Below are positions 1 to 6,081 of a stretch of 6,738 nt of DNA, piece after piece. Every line of letters begins with the position of its first letter. The first letter of the stretch is position 1. The DNA comes from Planctomycetota bacterium (GTDB lineage: Bacteria > Planctomycetota > Brocadiia > Brocadiales > Brocadiaceae), in contig JAHFOW010000010.1 in assembly GCA_023261465.1 (NCBI GenBank), forward strand, positions 20,928 through 27,665. The letters run 5' to 3'. The notes beneath the pieces are model-generated. The model was not told where the DNA came from. It saw only the letters and a list, made by a program, of their open reading frames with translations, and did not search any database. The position numbers and the translations under genes were made by a program.

Positions 1-24
1 GAAAATGTATAAAGGAGACAGGTC

Positions 25-152
25 ATGAAGTTTCTGATAATTGATGACGATCAGGTCTTGATGGATTGGCAGTCTGCCGGATCATTATAGAGCGTGACCC
101 ACACTTACCGGTAATCATTCTGACCGCTTCCGGTAACGAAGAGGGCATTTGA
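25..152 (+). pseudogene. Response-regulator receiver remnant 1 (internal deletion plus frameshift)
   Basis: An ATG at 25, preceded by an AAAGGAG ribosome-binding site (11-17), opens MKFLIIDDDQVL, the usual beta1 strand and acidic pocket of a receiver domain. This frame stops at 88-90 after 21 residues. From about position 60 the receiver continues in another frame: DGLAVCRIII, then ERDPHLPVIILTASGN, the region after the phospho-acceptor and the beta4 strand with its conserved Thr, ending at a TGA at 150-152. The middle of the domain, including the phospho-acceptor Asp, is missing, roughly 45 codons judged against a normal receiver. What remains is therefore a deletion scar with a frame change, not a functional protein. 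The homology is read by eye from well-known receiver motifs. A sequencing error could explain a frameshift but not the missing segment. Confidence 0.75.
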
Positions 153-391
153 TATTTGTAAAATACGGATATTTTCTTTATTATTAATGGACATGGAGAT
201 GCCGGTCATGGATGGCGATACCGCCGCGACCCGCTCTACGGCAGTTAGAACATGCGAAAAGGATTCCTGTGATAGCCATGACAGCCCATCAGGGAACGAC
301 AGAAATCAATACGTGTTTAAATGCCGGTTGTACGGAGTACCTTTCAAAACTTATAAGGAAGGAACAATTACATGAGCATCCTTATCGTTGA
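151..391 (+). pseudogene. Response-regulator receiver remnant 2 (frameshifted)
   Basis: Around 175-216 the frame starting at 151 encodes LLLMDMEMPVMDG, a textbook beta3 strand and phospho-acceptor loop. Near 220-235 the similarity moves to another frame, which reads RQLEHAKRIPVIAMTAHQG, then INTCLNAGCTEYLSKLIRK, and stops at TGA 389-391. These are the beta4 Thr (AMTA), the alpha4 helix and the beta5 Lys (LSK) of the same receiver, so at least one frameshift separates the halves. The N-terminal beta1 strand and DD pair are absent, because the piece follows directly on remnant 1. The type resembles receivers of hybrid histidine kinases (MDMEMPVMDG...AMTAH). Its last codons overlap the start of the next gene at 372. 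An open frame of 62 codons from 187 exists, but its second half is out-of-frame translation of the receiver. Confidence 0.75.
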
Positions 392-1352
392 TGATTCTCA
401 AGACAGCTTACGGCTACTCGAACATATCCTGAAAGATGCAGGATACAAGGACATCATCCTTGCTCAATCCGCTACAGAGGCATTTCGCGTGTTGAACATG
501 AACGACCCGGCATGTCTCGATGTTCCGGTTGATCTGATTCTCATGGACATTATAATGCCGGAGATCGATGGTATTGAGGCGTGCAGGAAAATAAAGAAAC
601 GTGACAACCTCCGGGATATCCCTTTCATCATGATAACGGTTATATCAAACATAGACGCTCTACAGGCCGCCTTTGACGCCGGAGCTATAGATTACATTAC
701 AAAGCCGTATAAAAAAATAGAACTCCTTGCTCGCATACGTTCCATGTTAAAATTAAACCATGAAATAAAGCGCCATAAGGCGTTCGAGCAGAAACTTCAG
801 GAACTGACACTGCAACTTGAGGCATCAAACAAACTCCTGGAACACCTTTCTTACAGGGATAGTCTTACCGGCATCGCCAATCGCCGGTACTTTGATGAAT
901 TCATAGAACAGGAGTGGAAGCGCGCCGTGCGGGAAGTGTACCCCATCTCTTTAATCTTCGTTGATATAGACCACTTTAAGGCATTTAACGACGCCTACGG
1001 CCATCCGGCGGGCGATGAATGTCTCAGGCAGGTTGCGCGGGCGCTTACAAATTCCATAAAGAGACCTGCCGATATTATTGCCAGATATGGCGGAGAAGAA
1101 TTCATTGCTGTGTTGCCGGGAACTGATGCGGCAGGGGCGATCAGTGTGGCAGAATTAATGAAAGCGAATGTCGTTGGACTCGGCATCGAACACGCCAGCT
1201 CTCAGGTTGTCAACCATGTATCGGTAAGTATCGGAGTCGCCACTGCCATACCCGACCGTTATAATACACCAACCAGCCTCATTACAAATGCAGACAGGGC
1301 GCTTTATAAGGCCAAAAGCGATGGACGCAACAAGGTGGCAATGGCAACATAA
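372..1352 (+). CDS. Response regulator with GGDEF output: diguanylate cyclase (PleD/WspR-like)
   Basis: A cytoplasmic signalling enzyme that, by family, condenses two GTP into cyclic di-GMP when its receiver is phosphorylated. Residues 1-125 form a receiver domain: D7/D8 acidic pair, D59 phospho-acceptor in LMDIIMPEIDG, T89 and K111, all intact. Residues about 128-158 are a charged, heptad-like linker, probably a coiled coil that dimerises the cyclase. Residues 160-326 form a complete GGDEF domain: the DSLTGIANRR entry motif (163-172), metal-binding D198 in FVDID, active-site GGEEF (240-244) and late motif ADRALYKAK. The inhibitory I-site RxxD is present as RPAD (231-234), five residues before GGEEF, so product feedback inhibition is expected. 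The start is supported by AAGGAAGGA at 355-363, eight bases upstream. No kinase partner is in the window; the upstream receiver remnants suggest a former signalling cluster. Confidence 0.95.
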   Translation: MSILIVDDSQDSLRLLEHILKDAGYKDIILAQSATEAFRVLNMNDPACLDVPVDLILMDIIMPEIDGIEACRKIKKRDNLRDIPFIMITVISNIDALQAAFDAGAIDYITKPYKKIELLARIRSMLKLNHEIKRHKAFEQKLQELTLQLEASNKLLEHLSYRDSLTGIANRRYFDEFIEQEWKRAVREVYPISLIFVDIDHFKAFNDAYGHPAGDECLRQVARALTNSIKRPADIIARYGGEEFIAVLPGTDAAGAISVAELMKANVVGLGIEHASSQVVNHVSVSIGVATAIPDRYNTPTSLITNADRALYKAKSDGRNKVAMAT

Positions 1353-1398
1353 TTTTGGATTTGAGCATTATTATCTTCCCAATCTAAAATCCAAAATT
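1351..1398. terminator. A/T-rich inverted repeat between convergent genes, possible bidirectional terminator
   Basis: The arms AATTTTGGATTT (1351-1362) and AAATCCAAAATT (1387-1398) are perfectly complementary over 12 bp, with a 24-nt loop. The left arm begins inside the stop codon of the GGDEF gene. It lies between two convergent genes, where a shared terminator would be expected, and the right arm is followed by TTAATT on the plus strand. The stem is A/T-rich and has no true T-tract, so it could equally be a dispersed repeat. Confidence 0.4.
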
Positions 1399-1431
1399 TT
1401 AATTGGAATTGGTGTATGATTAATCTTTGTT

Positions 1432-1459
1432 GTAGAGACACTAGATTTTGCGTCTCTAC
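1432..1459. repeat. 28-bp palindromic repeat, copy A
   Basis: The arms GTAGAGAC (1432-1439) and GTCTCTAC (1452-1459) flank an imperfect A/T-rich centre. Compared with the copies at 4824 and 6469 (read in reverse complement), it differs at two positions in one arm. It overlaps the stop codon of der (1456-1458 on the minus strand), so the repeat edge supplies the end of that reading frame. Confidence 0.85.
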
Positions 1460-2778
1460 TGGGTTTTTGACCTTGCACGGAAATGAAATTTTAAGGGAAT
1501 CTCCGGGAAGGGCAGCTTGTTGCGAAGCTGATTGGCAAGATAGCGCTCGTAATCGCTGTCGAACAGTTTTGGGTCATTCACAAAAAGGATAAACGTTGGC
1601 GGGGAAACGCTTACCTGGGTGGTATAATAAATCTTCGGGGACTTCGTTTTCTTGCGCGTAGGGCGGTGCAGTGTAAGAGCCTCTTCCAGTGCCTTATTCA
1701 GATCGGAGGTGGATACACGGGTATTCGCCTGCTTATAGAGGTCTAATGCGAGATGTATCATATCAACAATGTGTTCATTATTCTTTGCGCTGATGAACGA
1801 AATTGGCGCAAAGGAGAGACCGGGCAGACAATCATAAATATACTTATTGTACTTTTGAGTCTCAACATCCCTTACTAAGTCAGATTTATTGATTACAATA
1901 ATACATGGTTTGCATTCGGAGACGATAAAATCTCCCAGCTTCTTGTCCACCTCGGACACTTTAAGCGTGGAATCAATAAGAAAAAGCGCCACGTCAGCCC
2001 TCCGGATAGACCGTTCAGCGCGTGCCATACTATAGAATTCAATAGACCCCTCAACCTGTTTCTTTTTTCTTACCCCCGCCGTATCAATCGCCAGGAATTG
2101 CTTGCCGTCCATTTCAAACCGGACGTCCACCGAATCGCGTGTTGTGCCGGGCACTTCACTCACAATCACCCGTTGTTGTCCTGCAAGGGTGTTAATCAAC
2201 GTGGATTTTCCCGCATTTCTTTTGCCGACGATTGCGAGTTTCATCATAGGCCCGGCAGTATCCACCTCTGTCAGGTGCAAATCTGGCAAAAGAGTAGTAA
2301 TCCTGTCCAACAGTTCAGTCCGTCCAAACCGTTCAGTTGCAGATACGGGAAGAGGCTCGCCAAACCCCAGTTTATTAAAAACCGACGTTTGAAATTCAAA
2401 TTTTGGCGTATCCACCTTATTGGCGACAAGGATAGTCTGCTTATTGAGACGTCTCAATTTTTCTGCAACCATACTATCCAAAGGCGTAATACCCTCGCGT
2501 ACATCAACCACAAAGAGGATTACATCGGCCATGTATATCGCAATTTCTATCTGCGCCTCTATATCTGCGGTAAGACCGTCAACATCTATTACCCCCATCC
2601 CGCCGGTATCGATTAATTCGAACAAATGATCTCCATGATGAATTTCCGTTGAAACACGGTCCCTGGTAACGCCGCTCGTGGGTTCAACAATAGAAATCCT
2701 GCGCCGTGCAAGGCAATTCAGCAGGGAAGACTTTCCGACATTCGGTCTGCCAACAATGGTAACGATAGGTATGGACAT
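1456..2778 (-). CDS. der: Ribosome biogenesis GTPase Der (EngA), double-GTPase
   Basis: Der is an essential tandem GTPase that binds the 50S subunit during late ribosome assembly. GTPase domain 1 (about 3-165) has P-loop GRPNVGKS (10-17), switch-region Thr in GVTRDR, DTGG (57-60) and NKVD (120-123). Domain 2 (about 178-350) has P-loop GKRNAGKS (185-192), PGTTRDS, DTAG (232-235), NKSD (297-300) and SAK (330-332). Residues about 355-440 form the KH-like RNA-binding domain, with the typical FVNDPKLF and P-F-x-x-I-P-L-x-F elements. The length, 440 residues, is normal for the family. The second P-loop has KR where RP is usual, but the catalytic GK(S/T) is kept. The ATG at 2778 gives the canonical MxxPIVTIVGRPNVGKS start, although the AAAAGTATAAAAA stretch before it holds no clear Shine-Dalgarno site. 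The stop lies inside a palindromic repeat. It is the last gene of the minus-strand block. Confidence 0.97.
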   Translation of the reverse strand: MSIPIVTIVGRPNVGKSSLLNCLARRRISIVEPTSGVTRDRVSTEIHHGDHLFELIDTGGMGVIDVDGLTADIEAQIEIAIYMADVILFVVDVREGITPLDSMVAEKLRRLNKQTILVANKVDTPKFEFQTSVFNKLGFGEPLPVSATERFGRTELLDRITTLLPDLHLTEVDTAGPMMKLAIVGKRNAGKSTLINTLAGQQRVIVSEVPGTTRDSVDVRFEMDGKQFLAIDTAGVRKKKQVEGSIEFYSMARAERSIRRADVALFLIDSTLKVSEVDKKLGDFIVSECKPCIIVINKSDLVRDVETQKYNKYIYDCLPGLSFAPISFISAKNNEHIVDMIHLALDLYKQANTRVSTSDLNKALEEALTLHRPTRKKTKSPKIYYTTQVSVSPPTFILFVNDPKLFDSDYERYLANQLRNKLPFPEIPLKFHFRARSKTQ

Positions 2779-2804
2779 TTTTTATACTTTTTTGAATTAA
2801 GTAA

Positions 2805-2845
2805 CGAAGCAATCTTCCCTATAATAACTCCAGGAGATTGCTTCG
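2805..2845. repeat. Inverted repeat CGAAGCAATCT...AGATTGCTTCG
   Basis: Perfect 11-bp arms lie at 2805-2815 and 2835-2845, extendable by two more positions with one G-T pair, around a loop of about 19 nt. The wording (GAAGCAATC, GAGATTGCTTCG, then CGTAATGACA) resembles a dispersed intergenic repeat found in many environmental bacterial genomes; that is from memory. It sits between the membrane protein gene and the der start and is not followed by a T-tract. Confidence 0.7.
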
Positions 2846-2853
2846 GAAAAAAC

Positions 2854-2871
2854 CATCGTAATGACACGATG
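2854..2871. repeat. Small hairpin CATCGT/ACGATG
   Basis: Six-bp arms (2854-2859 and 2866-2871) enclose a 6-nt loop. It directly follows the 2805-2845 inverted repeat and is probably the second part of the same dispersed element. It lies in the leader region of der on the minus strand, so it could shape the transcript there. Confidence 0.45.
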
Positions 2872-2917
2872 ATTGACTTTTTGCACAAGCTCTAAAGGTT
2901 TGGGTTACATCGTTGGT

Positions 2918-2945
2918 ATAGAAACACAGGATTTTGCATCTCTCC
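2918..2945. repeat. 28-bp palindromic repeat, degenerate copy B
   Basis: ATAGAAACACAGGATTTTGC followed by ATCTCTCC aligns over its full length with the 28-bp palindrome, with about six mismatches, mostly transitions. Its arms no longer pair well, so it looks like an old decaying copy. It lies just downstream of the stop of the minus-strand membrane protein gene (2962). Confidence 0.6.
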
Positions 2946-2961
2946 CTACGCAAAAAGCGCT

Positions 2962-4149
2962 TTAGATGTTCGATCCTGTATCCGGCGAATCACCCTCTTT
3001 GTACAAAGAAGATTTTTCGGTTACCTTGCCTGAACCCATGTCAGTTGGCTTTTCCTCAACATAAACATCGGATACATCAGTACAGTCTATCTCTTTCCTA
3101 AGCAGGAAATAGATAATCGTCTTAGCAGAAAATATATAAGTCGTTACGAAAGTCCATACTGCCAATTTTATAAACACAATATAAATGATCAGCACGCCAG
3201 CCAGGAATTTTAACGAACAGCCAGCGGAAATGCATACAGCCTTTGCCCCTGCTGTATCTGGCGTACAAAACCCTAAAGTGGCAATATTGCACTTCTGGAA
3301 TATAAACGACTGCACTGTGGAAAACTTATGTCCCATCCCAATCCCTACCGTCCAAAACGCAAGCCGGGTCATAAGCCATGCCGCAAATGCAACAAGCGCC
3401 AGACAACCAATACCATACAGGATATAGATAATACAATACAGGATGAATTGTTTGGGTCGTGAAAGAATATAACTATAAGCGCGACTCATAGCGTCAAAGG
3501 CGTCCGATCCCTCTGCGCTAATGGTGGGAAACATAAAACATAACCCCACAGCCCCTATTACTCCAACAAAAACCATAAGAAACCCGGAAATCATGGCAAA
3601 GGGAAATCCTACCGCCACAATGATACCACCCAAAACCGGAATCCTTCCCAGTAAACCGATTGTCACATTACACAAGGCAAAGAAGAAAACTCCAACGACC
3701 GGCACCAGTGGCGACCAGAAATAAGACCAGAATTTTTTCCTGGCAAACTGCAGGGCGTCAAACAAAGGCACGCTTTCATCCCTTGCGTAGTCAAGCGCAG
3801 TAATCCGTGTGATTGCTCCGCCTACAAACGCCCATATAGCAAGAAGCCCAAGGGTAATTGCTAAAAGGGCAAAAAATTCTCCAAAATCCAGAGGCATTAT
3901 CGACGACAGCACATTGCTTACAACAACGGGTATGCCTTCTCTGGCAGAACATAAAAACAACTTAATAAACAAACAGGGATTGGTCGTTATCCATTTGAAT
4001 ACTGAGAAAAACGTAACAACCACGATACACCATACGATACTTGCAAGTATGCCTGCATATCCAAGAAATATCTTTTTCGGGTCAAATGCCATCTTAAAGG
4101 CCCGAAAAATATCTCGCCAATCATGTTTTATTGCTTTCACATCATCCAT
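2962..4149 (-). CDS. Uncharacterised six-helix integral membrane protein
   Basis: No enzyme family is recognised. The 395-residue protein starts with a short charged segment (1-27), followed by strongly hydrophobic stretches at about 28-51, 91-112, 146-168, 172-206 (long, perhaps two helices), 235-262 and 316-348, then a hydrophilic acidic tail (350-395). Basic residues cluster at 113-140 and 222-234, which predicts an N-in, C-in topology. The segment GSDAFDAMSRAYSYI (214-228), just before a helix, resembles a motif I recall from large planctomycete membrane proteins of unknown function. Six cysteines (59, 67, 287, 295, 306, 311) lie in the two loops predicted to face outward. The ATG at 4149 has AGGAG six bases upstream and overlaps the end of the yacG-like gene by 8 bp, so translational coupling is likely. 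There is no signal peptide and no obvious nucleotide-binding motif. Confidence 0.85.
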   Translation of the reverse strand: MDDVKAIKHDWRDIFRAFKMAFDPKKIFLGYAGILASIVWCIVVVTFFSVFKWITTNPCLFIKLFLCSAREGIPVVVSNVLSSIMPLDFGEFFALLAITLGLLAIWAFVGGAITRITALDYARDESVPLFDALQFARKKFWSYFWSPLVPVVGVFFFALCNVTIGLLGRIPVLGGIIVAVGFPFAMISGFLMVFVGVIGAVGLCFMFPTISAEGSDAFDAMSRAYSYILSRPKQFILYCIIYILYGIGCLALVAFAAWLMTRLAFWTVGIGMGHKFSTVQSFIFQKCNIATLGFCTPDTAGAKAVCISAGCSLKFLAGVLIIYIVFIKLAVWTFVTTYIFSAKTIIYFLLRKEIDCTDVSDVYVEEKPTDMGSGKVTEKSSLYKEGDSPDTGSNI

Positions 4150-4342
4150 GTTCCACTCCTTTTTTTTCCAACCTGGTCAAAGCATCGGGACTCATTGGTT
4201 CTTCGATACGATACTTTTCATCAAGCCACGCTCCAAGATCCACGAGTTTGCACCGTTCGCCGCAAAAAGGGAAATACGGCAGGTCTTTTATCGTTTGATA
4301 AGACAGTACCTTGTGACAATTCGGACAGTTAATTTTTGACAT
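4142..4342 (-). CDS. yacG: YacG-like small zinc-finger protein (DNA gyrase inhibitor family)
   Basis: A 66-residue protein in the chosen frame, with the YacG signature: CPNC near the N-terminus, then PFCGERCKLVDLGAWL and a charged tail. Four cysteines (6, 9, 27 and 31 from the chosen start) form a C4 zinc site, and the DLG-x-W motif follows as in the family. E. coli YacG binds GyrB and inhibits gyrase; that function is carried over by family and not shown here. The frame extends to a TTG at 4369, adding nine residues (MHSYMMRLN), but the ATG at 4342 has GAGG six bases upstream, starts right before the conserved core (MSKINCPNC) and gives the usual family length, so it is preferred. Its stop overlaps the membrane protein start by 8 bp, and it follows fmdB by about 42 bp, indicating one transcript. 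Confidence 0.88.
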   Translation of the reverse strand: MSKINCPNCHKVLSYQTIKDLPYFPFCGERCKLVDLGAWLDEKYRIEEPMSPDALTRLEKKGVEHG

Positions 4343-4348
4343 ATTCAA

Positions 4349-4352
4349 CCTC
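4349..4352 (-). promoter_or_regulatory. Ribosome-binding site deciding the yacG start
   Basis: GAGG on the minus strand lies six bases before the ATG at 4342-4340. The upstream alternatives in frame (ATG at 4357 and 4354, TTG at 4369) lack such a spacing. This favours the shorter protein beginning MSKINC. Confidence 0.55.
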
Positions 4353-4384
4353 ATCATGTAACTGTGCAATCTGTAGTTTTATTT

Positions 4385-4642
4385 CTAAGTCTTCCCGGCA
4401 GGCTTAGTCACTGACTTTGCCGGCTCGGCGTCTTTTTTAGCCTTTGACTTATACTCCTCGCTTCGATAATCCGTCTGGTAGAACCCTGACCCTTTAAAAA
4501 TAATTCCCCCGCCACTTCCTATTATCCTCTGAACTTTTAATTTTCCACACGACGGGCACTTCTTTATTGGATTTTCGGTAATATGTTGAAACAGTTCAAA
4601 TTCATGTTCACATGCATTACATTTGTAATCGTATGTCGGCAT
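4385..4642 (-). CDS. FmdB-family zinc-ribbon protein
   Basis: An 85-residue protein with the FmdB-type zinc ribbon at the N-terminus: MPTYDYKCNACEHEFE supplies C8 and C11, and KKCPSCG supplies C29 and C32, with the usual H20 and F15/F18 surroundings. A glycine-rich GGGIIFKGSGFY stretch (44-55) and YxTDYR follow, also typical of the family. The remainder is a Lys/Ala/Glu-rich disordered tail. The family was first described near the Methylophilus formamidase/amide regulator FmdB, but most members are uncharacterised, so a regulatory role is only a family-level guess. The start is secure: AAGGAGG (4647-4653) lies four bases upstream of the ATG, and MPTYDYKC is the canonical beginning. The gene lies between dnaJ and yacG on the same strand; the 240-bp gap to dnaJ is filled with repeats. 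Confidence 0.93.
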   Translation of the reverse strand: MPTYDYKCNACEHEFELFQHITENPIKKCPSCGKLKVQRIIGSGGGIIFKGSGFYQTDYRSEEYKSKAKKDAEPAKSVTKPAGKT

Positions 4643-4689
4643 ATTTCCTCCTTATTAAATTAGGCTGCCTCCGGCTGCTACTTTATCTA

Positions 4690-4713
4690 GTTCCCAAGCT
4701 CTGGCCTGGGAAC
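4690..4713. repeat. Hairpin GTTCCCA/TGGGAAC
   Basis: Perfect 7-bp arms (4690-4696 and 4707-4713) with an inner GC/GC pair around a short loop. It is the first of three consecutive hairpins between dnaJ and fmdB. The wording (GTTCCCAAGCTCTGG) matches a dispersed palindrome type I recall from repeat-rich bacterial genomes. Confidence 0.65.
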
Positions 4714-4722
4714 TCACGTATT

Positions 4723-4741
4723 CGTGAAGCTCCGCTTCACG
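4723..4741. repeat. Hairpin CGTGAAGC-TCC-GCTTCACG
   Basis: A perfect 8-bp stem with a 3-nt loop, second in the hairpin series. Its last base is shared with the next hairpin. There is no T-tract on either side, so it is not a classical terminator, although it could protect or punctuate the transcript between dnaJ and fmdB. Confidence 0.7.
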
Positions 4742-4758
4742 CAAAGCAGGAGCTTTGC
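4741..4758. repeat. Hairpin GCAAAGC-AGGA-GCTTTGC
   Basis: A perfect 7-bp stem with a 4-nt loop, third in the series. It forms the start of the compound repeat shared with 6398-6496, where the stem is shortened to AAAGC/GCTTT. Confidence 0.65.
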
Positions 4759-4851
4759 AGAAAATCGCGTTTCCAGGCGAACAGACAGGAAGCTTAGGAA
4801 CAAGCCAGGAGACAAACACTACGGTAGAGACGCAAAATCTTGCGTCTCTAC
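4743..4851. repeat. Compound dispersed repeat, copy 1 (about 109 bp)
   Basis: This block aligns with 6398-6496 in the same orientation, with about ten substitutions over 99 aligned bases. Copy 1 carries ten extra bases (CAGACAGGAA) after CCAGGCGAA. The shared parts include GCTTTGCAGAAAAT, GCTTAGGAACAA, AACACTA and the terminal 28-bp palindrome. Similarity continues weakly for about 15 bases (ATTGAAATT). Neither copy has a long reading frame, so it looks like a non-autonomous intergenic element. Confidence 0.85.
4824..4851. repeat. 28-bp palindromic repeat, copy C
   Basis: GTAGAGACGCAA (4824-4835) and the complementary arm ending GCGTCTCTAC (to 4851) form a nearly perfect hairpin. It is identical to the copy at 6469-6496. 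It lies 33 bp beyond the dnaJ stop codon, at the end of the compound repeat. Confidence 0.9.
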
Positions 4852-4884
4852 AATTATTGAAATTTCGAAACGTTAAACATGAAC

Positions 4885-6006
4885 CTATTCAAAAAAGGTC
4901 TTCATTTTTTCAAAAAATTTCTTTTGGCGCGAAGAGACATTCTTTTTTTCCAGCTCAGCAAACTCGCGCAGTAACTCTTCCTGCCTGGCATTTAATTTTG
5001 CAGGCACTTCAACAATTACCTGTATTTTAAGGTCTCCCCTGCCATACCCATGAACGTTTGGAAACCCTTCGCCGCGAATGGGAACAATCTCGTTATTTTG
5101 CGTTCCTTTCGGTATCTTTATCTGGATCACATTCCCTCTCAGAGTAGGCACATCAATAGTACAACCCAGGGCTGCCTGCGCAAATGTAATCGGAACCTCA
5201 CAAAAGACGTCGTCACCCTGCCTCTTAAAGATCGGATGCGGTTTAACATGGATATCGCAATACAAATCCCCCGGCGCAGCGCCATTTTCTCCGGGTTCCC
5301 CCTGACCAGACAAACGCAGCCGTGTACCATCCTCCACACCTGCAGGGATTTGAATGGTTATTGTCGATCTCTTTGGACAGCGTCCTGTACCGCCGCATTT
5401 CCCACAGGGTGATTCTATAATCTTGCCGTTACCGCGGCACTTCGGACAGGCAGTGCGGAGGGTAAAGAATCCCTGCGACTGCTGTACCTCTCCCCTCCCC
5501 CGGCAATATGTACAACTTACCGGAGAAGTACCTTCACGCGCCCCAGTCCCACGACATGTCTCGCAGGCTTCTTTTCGCATGAGTTCGAGTTTTTTCTCGG
5601 CCCCGGCGGCGACCTCCTTGAAATCAATCTCAATATCGCATTTCAGACTTGCCCCGCGACGACCACCCCTTTTCTGACCCTTTCCCGTGCCAAAGAAGTC
5701 TTCAAATATGCTTCCCCCGCCAAAAATATCGCCAAAGGCATCGAAGATATCCTCAAAGTTGCTGTATTCACGGGCGCCAGTACCCCTCAAACCCTCGATT
5801 CCATACTGGTCGTATCGCTTTTTTTTATCAGGGTCGCTGAGCACGTCGTACGCCTCTGCCGCCTTTTTAAATCGCTGCTCGGCTTCTTTATTTCCAGGAT
5901 TTCTATCCGGGTGGTGATCAAAGGCTATCTTACGATACGCCTTTTTTATCTCATCCGCCGATGCATTCTTACCGACGCCGAGCACCTGGTAATAATCTTC
6001 TTCCAT
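4885..6006 (-). CDS. dnaJ: Chaperone protein DnaJ (Hsp40, type A)
   Basis: The co-chaperone that delivers unfolded substrates to DnaK and stimulates its ATPase. Full length at 373 residues. J-domain at about 4-69 with the catalytic HPD (32-34); a Gly/Phe-rich linker (about 75-118, with FEDIFDAFGDIFGGG); central zinc region with four intact CxxCxGxG repeats: CETCRGTG (148-155), CTYCRGRG (165-172), CPKCRGNG (187-194) and CGKCGGTG (201-208); then the beta-rich substrate domains with GDLYCDIHVKPHPIFKRQGDD and the GRGDLKIQVIVEVP segment, ending in a charged helix. The ATG at 6006 gives the standard MEEDYYQVLGV start; its Shine-Dalgarno site is weak (an AAGAGAGA stretch lies somewhat far upstream). 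A sigma70-like promoter lies about 75 bp upstream. No CIRCE operator and no dnaK or grpE appears in the window. Confidence 0.97.
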   Translation of the reverse strand: MEEDYYQVLGVGKNASADEIKKAYRKIAFDHHPDRNPGNKEAEQRFKKAAEAYDVLSDPDKKKRYDQYGIEGLRGTGAREYSNFEDIFDAFGDIFGGGSIFEDFFGTGKGQKRGGRRGASLKCDIEIDFKEVAAGAEKKLELMRKEACETCRGTGAREGTSPVSCTYCRGRGEVQQSQGFFTLRTACPKCRGNGKIIESPCGKCGGTGRCPKRSTITIQIPAGVEDGTRLRLSGQGEPGENGAAPGDLYCDIHVKPHPIFKRQGDDVFCEVPITFAQAALGCTIDVPTLRGNVIQIKIPKGTQNNEIVPIRGEGFPNVHGYGRGDLKIQVIVEVPAKLNARQEELLREFAELEKKNVSSRQKKFFEKMKTFFE

Positions 6007-6081
6007 AATATCTTATTATTCTCTCTTAACTAAGTGATGATTTCACAAAGAGATACAATCACATAAATAGCGTAAACTAAA

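Noticed and set aside
187..375. Open frame of 62 codons starting MDMEMPVMDG
   Set aside because: Only the first part is receiver-like; the rest is out-of-frame translation of the same receiver, so it is a frameshifted remnant and not a small gene.
2098..2616. Plus-strand open frame of 172 codons inside der
   Set aside because: It is antisense to the well-supported Der GTPase, with unusual composition and no recognisable domain.
3809..4339. Plus-strand open frame of 176 codons
   Set aside because: Antisense to the membrane protein and yacG genes; both of those have ribosome-binding sites and coherent proteins.
4690..4851. Possible CRISPR array or riboswitch because of repeated hairpins
   Set aside because: The hairpins differ from one another, there are no regularly spaced identical repeats, and no known riboswitch core was recognised.
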